64,000 bases of DNA from Microbacterium horticulturae. GTDB taxonomy: Bacteria; Actinomycetota; Actinomycetes; Actinomycetales; Microbacteriaceae. The translations under genes and the position numbers were made by a program. The notes under the pieces are model-generated. The model was not told where the DNA came from. It worked only from the letters and a program-made list of their open reading frames with translations, and made no database searches. Where the stretch lies: positions 1,364,001 to 1,428,000 of the forward strand of contig NZ_CP119108.1 in the NCBI RefSeq assembly GCF_029094505.1, in the 5' to 3' direction. Positions 40,474 to 50,444 of this stretch are shown one piece after another (within the stretch, counting starts at the first letter, position 1; the number at the start of each line of letters is the position of its first letter).

Positions 40474-40505
40474 GCGTGCGGCGGGGTCCGTACCCCGCCG
40501 CACGC
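40474..40505 (+). terminator. Terminator after tpiA
   Basis: Perfect 13-bp stem GCGTGCGGCGGGG/CCCCGCCGCACGC around a TCCGTA loop, 3 nt after the tpiA stop. The secG -10 box begins 7 nt after it. Confidence 0.78.
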
Positions 40506-40511
40506 CTCCCG

Positions 40512-40517
40512 TATACT
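40512..40517 (+). promoter_or_regulatory. -10 element for secG-rbpA
   Basis: TATACT, the -10 box closest to TATAAT in the window. It lies 45 nt before the secG start codon. The leader contains a GC-rich hairpin (GCGGC/GCCGC). Confidence 0.52.
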
Positions 40518-40561
40518 TGACCGGGTGCGGCCGCCGGGCCGCCGCGAAAGGCAGTGAAGCG

Positions 40562-40810
40562 TTGGAGATCCTCGAGTTCGTCTTGCAGGTGGTGCTCGGC
40601 ATCACGAGCCTGCTGCTGACCCTCCTGATCCTGTTGCACAAGGGTCGCGGCGGCGGTCTGTCCGACATGTTCGGCGGTGGCATGAGCTCCGCCGTGGGCT
40701 CATCCGGGCTCGCGGAGCGCAACCTGAACCGCTTCACCGTGGTCCTCGCGCTCGTCTGGTTCATCGCGATCGTGGCGCTGGGGCTTCTCACCAAACTGCA
40801 GGGGATCTGA
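40562..40810 (+). CDS. secG: Preprotein translocase subunit SecG
   Basis: Small subunit of the SecYEG protein-export channel, 82 residues with two membrane helices (about 3-25 and 55-76) and the glycine-rich loop KGRGGGLSDMFGGG between them. The start is inferred as TTG 40562 (LEILEFVLQVVLGIT), which matches the family N-terminus; AAAGG lies about 11 nt upstream. An upstream TTG at 40517 would add a hydrophilic extension and overlaps the -10 box. It is followed after 1 nt by rbpA. Confidence 0.92.
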   Translation: MEILEFVLQVVLGITSLLLTLLILLHKGRGGGLSDMFGGGMSSAVGSSGLAERNLNRFTVVLALVWFIAIVALGLLTKLQGI

Positions 40811-40811
40811 C

Positions 40812-41165
40812 ATGGCGACGGGCGGGAACGCTATCCGTGGCACGCGCGTCGGCGCGGGCCCGATGGGCGAGCAAGACCACGGCTACCACGCGGAGCGCGT
40901 GGCGGTGTCGTACTGGGACGCGCTGGGCAATGAGACGGTCCGCTACTTCGCGGCCGACATCCCCGCCGAAGAGATCCCCGACACCATCGATTCGCCGCAC
41001 TCGGGCCTGCCGGCCGGGCGTGACAAGACGAACCCACCCGAGATGACGAAGGCCGAGCCGTACAAGACGCACCTCGCCTACGTCAAGGAGCGTCGCACCG
41101 ACGAAGAGGCCGAGCAGCTTCTCGACGACGCCCTGCGTCAGCTGCGCGAGCGTCGCGGCCAGTGA
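40812..41165 (+). CDS. rbpA: RNA polymerase-binding protein RbpA
   Basis: Actinobacteria-specific transcription factor of 117 residues that binds the principal sigma factor and stabilises open complexes. It has the N-terminal tail with GGNAIRGTRVG, the central core (QDHGYHAERVAVSYWDALGN) and the C-terminal sigma-interaction domain (KPYKTHL-like EPYKTHLAYVKERRTDEEA). The core has no cysteines, so it resembles the zinc-free type rather than the zinc-binding Streptomyces form. ATG 40812 lies 1 nt after secG. It ends 9 nt from the convergent pgl gene. Confidence 0.95.
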   Translation: MATGGNAIRGTRVGAGPMGEQDHGYHAERVAVSYWDALGNETVRYFAADIPAEEIPDTIDSPHSGLPAGRDKTNPPEMTKAEPYKTHLAYVKERRTDEEAEQLLDDALRQLRERRGQ

Positions 41166-41174
41166 CGCAGCGGG

Positions 41175-41975
41175 TCAGTACGACCCATCGATGAGATCAG
41201 GCGGCACATTCTGTGCCGCCTTTTCGTCGACGAAGAAGATAGTGCGACGACGTCCCTTCGCGCCCGCGACGGGCACGCTGTGATAGCTCGCACCGGCCAG
41301 AGCGAGCCCCAACGCCGACGCCTTGTCGAGGCCGGCTAGCACCAACCACACGCGCTTCGACGAGTTGATGACAGGGCGCGTCAGCGTGATGCGCGCCGGC
41401 GGAGGCTTGGGGGAGTCGAGCACCGGGACCGCGGTGCGATCGGTGATGCCGATCTCGGGGCGATCGGGAAACAGCGATGCTATGTGCCCGTCGGGTCCGA
41501 CACCCAGAAAGCAGATGTCGAACGAGGGCCATTCTCCGTTCAGGATGCCGGTGGCCGAGGTCGCCGCGGGACCGAAAGCGGCCAGCTCAGCAGCGTATGC
41601 GGCAGCGGCCGCGTCGATGTCGAGGCCGTCGTCGCTCGCGGCCATGCGGTGGATGTTCGCGGCGGGTACGTCGACCTTCGAGAAGAACGCCTCGGTGGCG
41701 CCGACCTCGTTGCGGTCGGCGGAGCCCGCCGGGACGAACCGCTCGTCGCTCCACCAGAAGTGGACCTGCGACCAGTCGACCGCGCTGGCATCGGGGTGGG
41801 CAGCAGCGGCGCGCAGCACGGCTGTGCCCATTCCGCCGCCGGTCAGCGACACATGCACCGTCTTGCCCGCGCGGGCGCGCTTGCCGACGCGTGCGTAGAA
41901 GCGGTCGGCGACGGCGATCGCCACGGCATCCGGATCGGCGGCGATGACGACCCTCTTGACGGTGCTGTCAGCCAT
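41175..41975 (-). CDS. pgl: 6-phosphogluconolactonase
   Basis: Hydrolyses 6-phosphogluconolactone after the Zwf step, 266 residues. Family motifs include VSLTGGGMGTAVLRA, VHFWWSDERFVPAGSADRN and FLGVGPDGHIASLFPD. ATG 41975 overlaps the end of opcA by 8 nt; a second ATG at 41987 would add four residues. It is the last gene of the minus-strand pentose phosphate operon. The final codons also encode, on the plus strand, the rbpA terminator. Confidence 0.94.
   Translation of the reverse strand: MADSTVKRVVIAADPDAVAIAVADRFYARVGKRARAGKTVHVSLTGGGMGTAVLRAAAAHPDASAVDWSQVHFWWSDERFVPAGSADRNEVGATEAFFSKVDVPAANIHRMAASDDGLDIDAAAAAYAAELAAFGPAATSATGILNGEWPSFDICFLGVGPDGHIASLFPDRPEIGITDRTAVPVLDSPKPPPARITLTRPVINSSKRVWLVLAGLDKASALGLALAGASYHSVPVAGAKGRRRTIFFVDEKAAQNVPPDLIDGSY
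41199..41224 (+). terminator. Intrinsic terminator for secG-rbpA, inside the pgl coding end
   Basis: Perfect 10-bp stem AGGCGGCACA/TGTGCCGCCT with a 3-nt loop, ending in TTTT (41221-41224). It is the most canonical rho-independent terminator in the window. On the minus strand the same bases encode KAAQNVPP near the C-terminus of Pgl. Confidence 0.78.
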
Positions 41976-42933
41976 CCTTGCGCTCATCCTCCTCGTCGGC
42001 GCCCTGCAGAAGCGCCCAGCCTTCGGTGATGACCCGACCATACAGCAGATCAGGGTCCAGGCTGCGCAGCTCTTCGGCCAGGCACTCGCGCAGCGTGCGA
42101 CGCGGAAAAGCGAGTTCGTGCGAGGGCTGACCCGGCTGGGTGAGCACTGCCGCGGCCGGTTCGGGACGCTCGAGGAGAGTGTCGCCGGAGGCCCGCACGA
42201 GGCGCACCGACTTGATGCCGTGTGCCCATTCGTCAGCGGGGAGGTAGCGCCAGTCCACGGGAACGTCGAGCGCGAGTCGCAGCCACGCCGCCAGCAGAGC
42301 GGTGGACGGCGAGTCGCCGGCGCCGCGCACCTCCACCGCGGTCACCGGTTCGTAGGGCGGCTGGTCGAGGACCGCGGCCAGCTGCTCGCGCCAGCGCGTC
42401 AGGCGCGTCCATGCGAGGTCGGTGTCGCCCGGCGCGTAGTGCGAGCCGAGCCCGGCGACCCACGCCGCGGGATTGGGCTGGGTCGCGGCATCCGTGATCC
42501 GACGCTGCGCGATCTTGCCGACCGACGAGCGCGACGGCCGCTTGGCCGGGGGCTCGCCCGGCCACCAGGCGACGACTGGGGCATCGGGCAGGAGCAGACC
42601 GGTGACCAGGCTCTCCGAGTTGTTGCCGGCGGCGCCGTACGCGCGCAGCACGATGACCTCGCTCGCGCCGGCATCGCCGCCCACACGGATCTCGGCATCC
42701 AGCCGCGGCTCGGCATCGGTGGCAGCGGGGTCGCTGATGAGGGCGATGACCCGCATCGGGTGCTCGCGCGAGGCGTCGTTCGCGGCCTCGATCACCTCTT
42801 CTTCGGCGCCGTGGCGCAGCAGGATGATGAGGGTCAGCACGCGCCCGAGGGCGACCGCGCCGCCCTCTTCGCGGACGCTGACGAGGGCTTTGGCGATCTT
42901 GCTGACATTGGTGTCGGGCAGGTCGATGATCAT
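41968..42933 (-). CDS. opcA: Glucose-6-phosphate dehydrogenase assembly protein OpcA
   Basis: Protein of 321 residues needed for active glucose-6-phosphate dehydrogenase in actinobacteria and cyanobacteria; it is not an enzyme itself. The sequence begins MIIDLPDTNVSKIAKALVSV, with the family segments LTLIILLRHGAEEEVIEAAN and PVVAWWPGEPPAKRPS. ATG 42933 overlaps the zwf stop by 4 nt, and its end overlaps pgl by 8 nt, so zwf-opcA-pgl are tightly coupled. Confidence 0.95.
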   Translation of the reverse strand: MIIDLPDTNVSKIAKALVSVREEGGAVALGRVLTLIILLRHGAEEEVIEAANDASREHPMRVIALISDPAATDAEPRLDAEIRVGGDAGASEVIVLRAYGAAGNNSESLVTGLLLPDAPVVAWWPGEPPAKRPSRSSVGKIAQRRITDAATQPNPAAWVAGLGSHYAPGDTDLAWTRLTRWREQLAAVLDQPPYEPVTAVEVRGAGDSPSTALLAAWLRLALDVPVDWRYLPADEWAHGIKSVRLVRASGDTLLERPEPAAAVLTQPGQPSHELAFPRRTLRECLAEELRSLDPDLLYGRVITEGWALLQGADEEDERKDG

Positions 42934-44480
42934 GGGCGCCTCCAGGTGCGTCCGTCACGGGCGAGGAGCTCGTCGGCGGACGAAGGCCCCCATCCGCCGG
43001 GGGTGTACTGCTCCAGCGGTCCACCCTGCGCAGCCCAGTACTGCTCGATGGGGTCGAGGATCTTCCAGCTGAGCTCGACCTCTTCATGCCGTGGGAAGAG
43101 CGGCGGGTCGCCGAGCAGCACATCGAGGATGAGCCGCTCGTACGCCTCGGGACTGGCCTCGGTGAAGGCGTGCCCGTAGCCGAAGTCCATCGTCACATCC
43201 CGCACCTGCGTTCCCGCGCCGGGGACCTTCGAGCCGAAGCGGATGGTCACGCCCTCGTCGGGCTGCACGCGGATGACCAGGGCGTTCTGCCCGAGGCCGG
43301 ACGTCTGCGATCGGTTGAAGAGGTGCTCTGGAGCGCGCTTGAAGACGACCGCGATCTCGGTCACGCGCCGGCCCAGGCGCTTGCCTGTGCGCAGGTAGAA
43401 CGGCACATCCGCCCAGCGCCGCGTGTTGATGCCGAGCTTGATGGCCGCGTACGTCTCCGTGGTGGACTGCGGGTCCATCCCGTCTTCGTCGAGGAAGCTG
43501 CGCACCTGCTCGCCGCCCTGCCAGCCGCCCCCGTACTGTCCGCGGGCGGTGGCCAGCGACAGGTCGTCGGGCAGGGAGACGGCTGCGAGCACCTTCTCCT
43601 TCTCGGTGCGCAGATCTTTCGCGTTGAACGAGATGGGCTCTTCCATGGCGGTGAGCGCCAGCAGCTGAAGCAGGTGGTTCTGGATGACATCGCGCGCCGC
43701 GCCGATGCCGTCGTAGTAGCCGGCACGGCCACTGACGCCGATGTCTTCGGCCATCGTGATCTGGACGTGGTCGACGTAGTTGCGGTTCCAGATCGGTTCG
43801 TAGAGCTCGTTGGCGAACCGCAGCGCCAGGATGTTCTGGACGGTCTCCTTGCCGAGGTAATGGTCGATGCGGAAGATCGAGTCGGCGGGGAAGGCGCTGC
43901 GCAGCGCGCTGTTGAGCTCTCGGGCCGAGGCGAGGTCGTGCCCGAACGGCTTCTCGATGACGACGCGGCGCCAGCGGTCGGGCTGATCGGCGGTGTCGTC
44001 GACCAGCCCCGAGCTCTTGAGCTGCTCGGCGACCACCGCGAACGCCCGCGGCGGGATCGACAGATAGTAGGCGTGGTTGCCCATGGTGCCGCGCTCGACG
44101 TCGAGGCGCTCGACCGTCTCCCGCAGCCGACGGAAGGCCTCGGGATCGTCGAACTCGCCGGAGACGAAGCGGATGCCCTGCAGCAACTGCTGCCAGGTCT
44201 CTTCCCGGAACTCGGTGCGGGCACCTGCCTGCACGGCGTCGCGGACCACCTCGGCGAAGTCTTGGTCCTCCCAGTCGCGCCGGGCGAACCCGACCAGAGC
44301 GAACCCGGGGGGCAGCAGACCTCGGTTGGCGAGGTCGTACACCGCGGGCATGAGCTTCTTGCGCGAGAGGTCTCCGGTCACACCGAAGATGACGAGCGCA
44401 CTCGGTCCCGCGATGCGGTTCAGGCGGCGGTCGTCGGGGTCGCGGAGGGGGTTGTTCCCTCGGGCGATCTGGACGGTCAT
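42930..44480 (-). CDS. zwf: Glucose-6-phosphate 1-dehydrogenase
   Basis: Oxidises glucose 6-phosphate to the lactone with NADP, 516 residues. The nucleotide-binding motif VIFGVTGDLSRKKLMPAVYD is near residue 32, followed by EKPFGHDLASARELN and the substrate signature RIDHYLGKETVQN. ATG 44480 has TAGGAGT just upstream, 7 nt after the pgi stop. Its place between pgi and opcA, with pgl last, completes the oxidative pentose phosphate branch on one transcript. Confidence 0.97.
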   Translation of the reverse strand: MTVQIARGNNPLRDPDDRRLNRIAGPSALVIFGVTGDLSRKKLMPAVYDLANRGLLPPGFALVGFARRDWEDQDFAEVVRDAVQAGARTEFREETWQQLLQGIRFVSGEFDDPEAFRRLRETVERLDVERGTMGNHAYYLSIPPRAFAVVAEQLKSSGLVDDTADQPDRWRRVVIEKPFGHDLASARELNSALRSAFPADSIFRIDHYLGKETVQNILALRFANELYEPIWNRNYVDHVQITMAEDIGVSGRAGYYDGIGAARDVIQNHLLQLLALTAMEEPISFNAKDLRTEKEKVLAAVSLPDDLSLATARGQYGGGWQGGEQVRSFLDEDGMDPQSTTETYAAIKLGINTRRWADVPFYLRTGKRLGRRVTEIAVVFKRAPEHLFNRSQTSGLGQNALVIRVQPDEGVTIRFGSKVPGAGTQVRDVTMDFGYGHAFTEASPEAYERLILDVLLGDPPLFPRHEEVELSWKILDPIEQYWAAQGGPLEQYTPGGWGPSSADELLARDGRTWRRP

Positions 44481-44487
44481 GGGACTC

Positions 44488-46104
44488 CTACTGAGCGGCC
44501 TCGAAGAGCGAAAGGACTTCGGGCTGCGGATCGGTCAAGGTCAGGGTGACGACGGGCCGCCCGAGGTCCGCGAGCACCGCGGCGTCTCCGGCGGCCTGCG
44601 CGGCCACCAGCTCGGCGAAGGTGAAGGGGCGTCCGGGGATGGCCACGTCGATGTCGGTGCGCTCGGTGATCTGGAGGAACACGCCGACGGCGGGGCCGCC
44701 CTTGTGGAACTGGCCCGTCGAATGCAGGAAGCGGGGACCCCAGCCGAAGGTCGTGGGGCGTCCGGAGTCCGCGGCGACCATCTCGCGCAGACCCGCCAGC
44801 TCGGGAAGGTGCACGCGGTCGACGTAGGCCTGGATGGCGACGTACCCCTCGGGCCCGAGCTGTGACCAGAGCGCATCGAGGGCGCCGGCGATGGTGCCCG
44901 AGGCCGCGAGCGCCGGGTCGGAGACCCGAACCTCGACGCCGTCGGCCGTGAACGCGGGCGCGGGCTGGTCAGGTCGGCGTTCGAGCAGCCCGCGCGTGGC
45001 GGCCTTGGCCGCCTCGACGTCGGGTTGATCGAACGGGTCGATGCCCAGAACTCGGCCGGCGATCGCCGTCGCGTACTCCCAGACGACGAACTGTGCGGCC
45101 AGGGAGCCGCTCACGAGGATCTCGCCCTCGTGCCGTCCGAAGAGATGGAACTCGGCGGCCTCGTCGACGATCCGCAGGATCTGCAGGTCTTCCGGACGGC
45201 GCTCGAGCTCGGGGGAGACCGGCAGGAGGACGACGGGCAGGATGCCGGTGCCGGCCTTTCCGGTCGACTCGGCCAGCAGCTGCTCGATCCAATCGGGCAG
45301 ACCCTGGAGGTGGGTGCCGTCCGCCACCAGGCCGAGCTTGTCACGGCGGGGCGAGCCGCCGGCGATAGCAGCGGCGAGGACCAGCGCCGGGTTCTCCGGG
45401 CTGTCGATCGCGACCTCCAGGAGCGTGGCGTCCGCCTCGTCGAGGAGCTCGTCGAGGTCGACGCCGGCAAGCCCCGCCGGCACGAGACCGAAGGCCGTCA
45501 GCGCCGAGTAGCGGCCGCCGACGGTGGGATCCGCATGGAAGACGCGGTAGCCGTCGGCCTGTGCGGACTCGTCGAGGGGCGAGCCCGGGTCGGTGACCAC
45601 GACGATCCGCTCGGCGGGGTCGATGCCGAGGTCGCGGAAGGCAGCCTCGAACGCGCGCTTCGCGGAGTCCGTCTCGACCGTGGAACCCGACTTCGACGAG
45701 ACGACGAGCACGGTCTGCGCGAGACCGCCCTCCTCGTCGCCGTCGAGTGCGGCGAGCACCTGGCCGGGCGCGGTCGCGTCGAGGATCGTGAGAGGCACCC
45801 CGGCGGTACGGGCGATGACCTCGGGCGCCAGCGACGAGCCGCCCATGCCGGCCAGAACCACGCGGGTCAGACCCTGCGCGACGAACTGCGCTCGCAGCTC
45901 TGCGATCTGTGCCACCAGCGGCCGCGACACCGACACCGCCTGCACCCAGCCGAGCCGACGGGCGGCCTCGGCTTCGGCGGCAGGACCCCACAAGGTGGGG
46001 TCCTGTGCGGTGACGCCGGAGGCGACCAGATCGGCGACAAGCCCGGGAAGGGTGTCTTCGACGACGGCCTTGACGTGTCCGCTGACGCGGATGTCGAAAC
46101 TCAC
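44488..46104 (-). CDS. pgi: Glucose-6-phosphate isomerase
   Basis: Interconverts glucose and fructose 6-phosphates, 538 residues. Two SIS-type sugar-phosphate domains are visible: [18 protein letters not shown] and [18 protein letters not shown] in the first half, and later [19 protein letters not shown] near the end. It belongs to the actinobacterial form found inside tal-zwf clusters. GTG 46104 ([11 protein letters not shown]) forms a GTGA overlap with tal. It links glycolysis to the pentose phosphate cycle in this operon. Confidence 0.92.
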   Translation of the reverse strand: MSFDIRVSGHVKAVVEDTLPGLVADLVASGVTAQDPTLWGPAAEAEAARRLGWVQAVSVSRPLVAQIAELRAQFVAQGLTRVVLAGMGGSSLAPEVIARTAGVPLTILDATAPGQVLAALDGDEEGGLAQTVLVVSSKSGSTVETDSAKRAFEAAFRDLGIDPAERIVVVTDPGSPLDESAQADGYRVFHADPTVGGRYSALTAFGLVPAGLAGVDLDELLDEADATLLEVAIDSPENPALVLAAAIAGGSPRRDKLGLVADGTHLQGLPDWIEQLLAESTGKAGTGILPVVLLPVSPELERRPEDLQILRIVDEAAEFHLFGRHEGEILVSGSLAAQFVVWEYATAIAGRVLGIDPFDQPDVEAAKAATRGLLERRPDQPAPAFTADGVEVRVSDPALAASGTIAGALDALWSQLGPEGYVAIQAYVDRVHLPELAGLREMVAADSGRPTTFGWGPRFLHSTGQFHKGGPAVGVFLQITERTDIDVAIPGRPFTFAELVAAQAAGDAAVLADLGRPVVTLTLTDPQPEVLSLFEAAQ

Positions 46105-47216
46105 CGGGCTCCGCCCGCCGACGCCAGCGCCTGCGCCACCGTCTCCTGCAGCTCGTGCCAGGAGGTGATGAACTTCTCGACGCCCTCGTCCTCGAGCACC
46201 TGGGTGACGTCGTCGAAGTCGATGCCCACCGAGGCCAAGCCGTCGATGACCGCATGCGCATCGGCGTAGGCGCCGGTCACGGCGTCGCCGCCGATCACGC
46301 CGTGGTCGAAGACCGCCTCGAGCGTCTTCTCCGGCATCGTGTTGACGGTGCCGGGCGCCGTCAGCTCCGTCACGTAGAGCGTGTCGGGCAGCGACGGGTC
46401 CTTGACCCCGGTCGAGGCCCACAACGGGCGCTGGGTGTTGGCCCCGGCATCCACCAGCGCCTTCGCGCGGTCGCTCGAGAACTCCTTCTCGTAGAGCTCA
46501 TAGGCCAGTCGCGCGTTCGCGATGCCGGCCTTCGACTTCAACGCGGCCGACGCGTCGGTGTCGATGGACGCGAGGCGCTTGTCGACCTCGGTGTCCACGC
46601 GCGAGACGAAGAACGACGCCACGGAGTGGATCTGCGACAGGTCGTGACCGGCCGCCTTCGCCTTCTCGAGGCCGGTCAGGTACGCGTCGATGACCTCGGC
46701 GTAGCGGGCCAGCGAGAAGATCAGCGTGACGTTGACGGAGATGCCCGCGGCGATCGTCTCGGTGATCGCGGACAGGCCCGCCTTCGTCGCGGGGATCTTG
46801 ATGTAGGCGTTCGGCCGGTCGACGGTGTTCCACAGCTGGGCGGCCTGGTCGATGGTCGCCTGCGTGTCGTGGGCGAGTTCGGGGGAGACCTCGATTGACA
46901 CGCGGCCGTCTCGCCCTGCGGTGGCGTCGTACACGGGGCGGAAGATGTCGCACGCGTCACGGACGTCGGTCGTCGTGATCTGGAAGATCGCGTCGTCGGC
47001 GTTCGCGCCCGCGGCGGCGAGCTCGGCGACCCGGTCCTGGTAACCCTCTCCGTGGCTGACGGCGTTGGCGAAGATCGTGGGGTTGGTGGTGACGCCCACG
47101 ACGTTGCGGTTCACTATGAGGTCGGCGAGGTTGCCGGTCGTGATGCGCTTGCGAGACAGGTCGTCGAGCCAGATGCTGACGCCCTGTGCGGACAGCTGTT
47201 GGGTGGGAGTGGTCAT
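46101..47216 (-). CDS. tal: Transaldolase
   Basis: Transfers dihydroxyacetone units between sugar phosphates, 371 residues, the TalB/Tal group of actinobacteria. It starts [33 protein letters not shown] is the family N-terminal signature, and the Schiff-base Lys is in [13 protein letters not shown]. The long C-terminal part ([19 protein letters not shown]) matches the extended actinobacterial form. ATG 47216 overlaps the tkt stop by ATGA, and its end overlaps pgi by GTGA. Confidence 0.96.
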   Translation of the reverse strand: MTTPTQQLSAQGVSIWLDDLSRKRITTGNLADLIVNRNVVGVTTNPTIFANAVSHGEGYQDRVAELAAAGANADDAIFQITTTDVRDACDIFRPVYDATAGRDGRVSIEVSPELAHDTQATIDQAAQLWNTVDRPNAYIKIPATKAGLSAITETIAAGISVNVTLIFSLARYAEVIDAYLTGLEKAKAAGHDLSQIHSVASFFVSRVDTEVDKRLASIDTDASAALKSKAGIANARLAYELYEKEFSSDRAKALVDAGANTQRPLWASTGVKDPSLPDTLYVTELTAPGTVNTMPEKTLEAVFDHGVIGGDAVTGAYADAHAVIDGLASVGIDFDDVTQVLEDEGVEKFITSWHELQETVAQALASAGGAR

Positions 47217-49309
47217 GCGTTCTCCTTGAGGGTCTCGCGGGCCGCCTCGACGACGGCGTCGGCGGTGATGCCGAACTTCTGGAAAAGGGTCTTGTAGTCG
47301 GCCGAGGCGCCGAAGTGCTCGATCGACACCGTGCGCCCGCGGTCGCCGACGATGCCGCGCCACGACAGAGCCAGACCGGCCTCGACCGAGACGCGGGCGG
47401 TGACCGACGCGGGCAGCACCTGCTCGCGGTAGTCGGCGTCCTGCTCGGCGAACCACTCGAGCGACGGCGCCGAGACCACGCGGGTCTTCACACCTTCGGC
47501 TTCGAGGGTCTCGCGAGCGGCGACGGCCAGCTGAACCTCGGAACCGGTGCCGATGAGGATCACATCGGGCGTGCCGCCGGTGGCCTCGGCCAGGATGTAC
47601 GCGCCCTTCGCGGTGCCTGCGGCCGAGGCGAGGGTGTCGCCGGATGCCGCACCGTCGCCGCGAGCGAACGTGGGCACGTTCTGGCGGGTCAGGGCGATGC
47701 CGACCGGCCCGCCGTGGCGTCGGAGGATCTCGAGCCACGCCTGCGCGGTCTCGTTCGCGTCCGCGGGACGGACCACCGACAGGTTCGGGATCGCCCGGAG
47801 GGCCGCGAGCTGCTCGATCGGCTGGTGGGTCGGGCCGTCCTCGCCGAGGGCCACGGAGTCGTGGGTCCAGACGAAGGTCGACGGGATGCCCATCAGCGCC
47901 GCCAGGCGGACAGCCGGGCGCATGTAGTCGCTGAAGATGAGGAACGTGCCGCCGAAGGCGCGGGTCGGGCCGTGCAGTGTGATGCCGTTGAGGATCGCCG
48001 CCATGGCGTGCTCACGGATGCCGAAGTGCAGCACCCGTCCGTACGGGTTCCCGCTCCATTCGTGCGTGGACCACTGCCGCGGGTTGAACGAGCCGCCGTC
48101 GGCGATCGTGGTGTTGTTCGACTCGGCGAGGTCGGCCGAACCGCCCCACAGCTCGGGCAGTGCACCGGCGAGAGCGTTGATGACCTTGCCGGACGCGGCC
48201 CGGGTGGAGACGTCGGTGCCGGCCTCGAAGCTCGGCAGGACGTCGTCGATGCCGTCGGGCAGGGCACGCGCCTCGAGACGGTCGAGCAGGGCCTTGCGCT
48301 CGGGGTTGGCGGCGGCCCAGGCGTCGAACTGCTCCTGCCAGGCGCGGTGCTCGGCGGCGCCTCGCTCCACGAGCTCGCGGGTGTGCGAGAGGACCTCGTC
48401 GGCGACGTCGAACGAGCGCTCCGGATCGAAGCCGAGCACCTTCTTGGTGGCGGCGACTTCGTCGGCGCCCAACGCCGAGCCGTGGATCTTGCCGGTGTTC
48501 TGCTTGCCGGGGCTCGGCCATCCGATGATCGTCTTCAGGATGATGATCGAGGGGCGGTCGGTCTCGCCCTTCGCCGCCTCGACGGCACCGTACAGCTCCT
48601 GCACATCCTCGACGTACTGTCCGGTCTTCTTCCAGTCGACGGTCTGCACATGCCAGCCGTACGCCTCGTAGCGTGCGGCCACGTCTTCGGTGAACGCGAC
48701 GTTCGTGTCGTCCTCGATGGAGATCTGGTTCGCGTCGTAGATCACGACGAGGTTGCCCAGCTGCTGGTGGCCGGCGAGCGATGACGCCTCGCTGGTCACG
48801 CCCTCCTGCAGGTCGCCGTCCGAGGCGATGACATACACGAAGTGGTCGAACGGCGACGTGCCGGCCGCAGCGTCCGGGTCGAACAGGCCGCGCTCGTAGC
48901 GGGCCGCGTAGGCGAAGCCCACGGCCGACGACAGTCCCTGGCCGAGCGGACCGGTCGTGATCTCGACGCCCTTCGTGTGGCCGTACTCGGGGTGGCCTGG
49001 CGTGAGCGAGCCCCACGTGCGCAGCGACTCGAGGTCTTCGAGCTCGAGGCCGAACCCGCCGAGGTAGAGCTGAATGTACTGGGTGAGCGAAGAGTGCCCG
49101 CACGACAGGACGAATCGGTCGCGGCCGATCCAGTGGGTGTCGGACGGATCGTGTCGCATGACCCGCTGGTACAGCAGGTAGGCGGCCGGGGCCAGGCTCA
49201 TCGCGGTGCCGGGGTGGCCGTTGCCCACCTTCTGCACGGCATCTGCGGCAAGGACACGGACGGTGTCCACGGCTCGCTCGTCAATCTCTTCCCAATGCAG
49301 TTCCGACAC
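47213..49309 (-). CDS. tkt: Transketolase
   Basis: Thiamine diphosphate enzyme of the non-oxidative pentose phosphate pathway, 698 residues. Substrate and cofactor motifs: [51 protein letters not shown] and, in the second domain, [14 protein letters not shown] and [22 protein letters not shown] 49309 ([20 protein letters not shown]) is the start, with AAAGG 8 nt upstream. It is first in tkt-tal-pgi-zwf-opcA-pgl. A TAAGCT box at 49401-49406 would give a leader of about 85 nt. Confidence 0.96.
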   Translation of the reverse strand: MSELHWEEIDERAVDTVRVLAADAVQKVGNGHPGTAMSLAPAAYLLYQRVMRHDPSDTHWIGRDRFVLSCGHSSLTQYIQLYLGGFGLELEDLESLRTWGSLTPGHPEYGHTKGVEITTGPLGQGLSSAVGFAYAARYERGLFDPDAAAGTSPFDHFVYVIASDGDLQEGVTSEASSLAGHQQLGNLVVIYDANQISIEDDTNVAFTEDVAARYEAYGWHVQTVDWKKTGQYVEDVQELYGAVEAAKGETDRPSIIILKTIIGWPSPGKQNTGKIHGSALGADEVAATKKVLGFDPERSFDVADEVLSHTRELVERGAAEHRAWQEQFDAWAAANPERKALLDRLEARALPDGIDDVLPSFEAGTDVSTRAASGKVINALAGALPELWGGSADLAESNNTTIADGGSFNPRQWSTHEWSGNPYGRVLHFGIREHAMAAILNGITLHGPTRAFGGTFLIFSDYMRPAVRLAALMGIPSTFVWTHDSVALGEDGPTHQPIEQLAALRAIPNLSVVRPADANETAQAWLEILRRHGGPVGIALTRQNVPTFARGDGAASGDTLASAAGTAKGAYILAEATGGTPDVILIGTGSEVQLAVAARETLEAEGVKTRVVSAPSLEWFAEQDADYREQVLPASVTARVSVEAGLALSWRGIVGDRGRTVSIEHFGASADYKTLFQKFGITADAVVEAARETLKENA

Positions 49310-49400
49310 CAGGCTGCCTTTCGTAGAGGGGAGCGCTCTGCACGACCGGCGGACGAAGCGTCGCCAGCGCTGGTCCGGCACAGGGCGCGCGCGTAAGGCC

Positions 49401-49406
49401 AGCTTA
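49401..49406 (-). promoter_or_regulatory. -10 candidate for the tkt operon
   Basis: TAAGCT on the minus strand, about 90 nt before the tkt GTG. It is the only TANNNT box of reasonable form in the upstream region I would choose. Confidence 0.32.
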
Positions 49407-49462
49407 CTCATCTCACGGTCGCATGAGTCAGTGGATGACATCGTCCGCACAGCGGCCGCCGA

Positions 49463-49468
49463 TAGACT
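49463..49468 (+). promoter_or_regulatory. -10 element for ctaB
   Basis: TAGACT, divergent from tkt. Transcription would start near 49475, about 45 nt before the GGGGGAGGA ribosome binding site region of ctaB at 49507-49515. Confidence 0.45.
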
Positions 49469-49520
49469 TGTGAGATTCGTCTGCCGGTGCCGTGCGCCGC
49501 TTTCCCGGGGGAGGATCGTC

Positions 49521-50444
49521 ATCACCACGACAACCGACGTGACCGTCGTTCGCGCGCAGCGCACCTCGCTGCGCCGCACCGTACGCGGGTACTTCCTGCT
49601 GACGAAGCCGCGGGTGATGGAGCTGCTGCTGGTCAGCACGATCCCGGTGATGTTCCTCGCCGCGGGCGGCGTGCCGAACCTGTGGCTGGTGGCGGCCACC
49701 GTTCTCGGTGGCGCGATGTCGGCCGGGTCGGCCGCCGCGTTCAACATGTACCTGGACCGCGACATCGACGTGCGCATGCACCGCACCGAGAATCGTCCGC
49801 TGGTCACCGGCGACGTCTCGCCGCGTGGGGCGTTGGTGTTCTCGTGGGTGCTCGCCGTCGTCTCCACGGTGTGGCTGCTGGTCACGACGAATGTGCTGGC
49901 CGCGGGGCTGTCGGCCTTCGCCATCTTCTTCTATGTCGTGATCTACACGATGATCCTGAAGCGTCGCACTGAGCAGAACATCGTCTGGGGCGGGATCGCC
50001 GGCTGCTTCCCGGTGCTCATCGGCTGGGTGGCGGTGACCGGTTCCCTCGACTGGGCGCCGTTCGTGCTGTTCGTCGTCGTCTTCCTCTGGACGCCGCCGC
50101 ACTACTGGCCGCTGTCGATGAAGTACAAGGACGACTACGAGGGCGTCGACGTGCCGATGCTGGGCGCCACGCGCAACGGATCGCAGGTCGGCCTGCAGGT
50201 CATCCTCTACGCGTGGGCGACCGTCGCCTGCTCACTGCTGCTGATACCGATCGGCCACATGGGTCTCGTGTACACGGTGTCGGCGCTCGTGTTCGGCGGG
50301 TGGTTCGCCTACGAGGCGCACGTGCTCTACCAGCGCGCCGTGCGCGGCACAGCCGCGCAGCCGATGCGGGTCTTCCACGCGTCGATCACGTACTTGACGC
50401 TGCTGTTCCTCGCCGTCGCGGTTGACCCGCTGCTGCCGTTCTAG
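49521..50444 (+). CDS. ctaB: Protoheme IX farnesyltransferase (heme O synthase)
   Basis: Attaches a farnesyl group to heme B, making heme O, the precursor of heme A for the aa3 oxidase. About 300 residues with nine membrane helices. The prenyl-diphosphate motifs are intact: [20 protein letters not shown] and, later, [14 protein letters not shown]. The start is uncertain. A very strong GGGGGAGGA (49507-49515) is followed at good spacing only by ATC 49521, while the nearest normal start, GTG 49539, has no ribosome binding site. I mark 49521 tentatively; use of GTG 49539 would give 301 residues. Its stop shares a CTAG with the next, convergent gene. Confidence 0.9.
   Translation: MTTTTDVTVVRAQRTSLRRTVRGYFLLTKPRVMELLLVSTIPVMFLAAGGVPNLWLVAATVLGGAMSAGSAAAFNMYLDRDIDVRMHRTENRPLVTGDVSPRGALVFSWVLAVVSTVWLLVTTNVLAAGLSAFAIFFYVVIYTMILKRRTEQNIVWGGIAGCFPVLIGWVAVTGSLDWAPFVLFVVVFLWTPPHYWPLSMKYKDDYEGVDVPMLGATRNGSQVGLQVILYAWATVACSLLLIPIGHMGLVYTVSALVFGGWFAYEAHVLYQRAVRGTAAQPMRVFHASITYLTLLFLAVAVDPLLPF

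Noticed and set aside
40547..40561. Riboswitch in the secG leader
   Set aside because: The leader is only about 40 nt and holds a simple GC hairpin; nothing matches a known aptamer.
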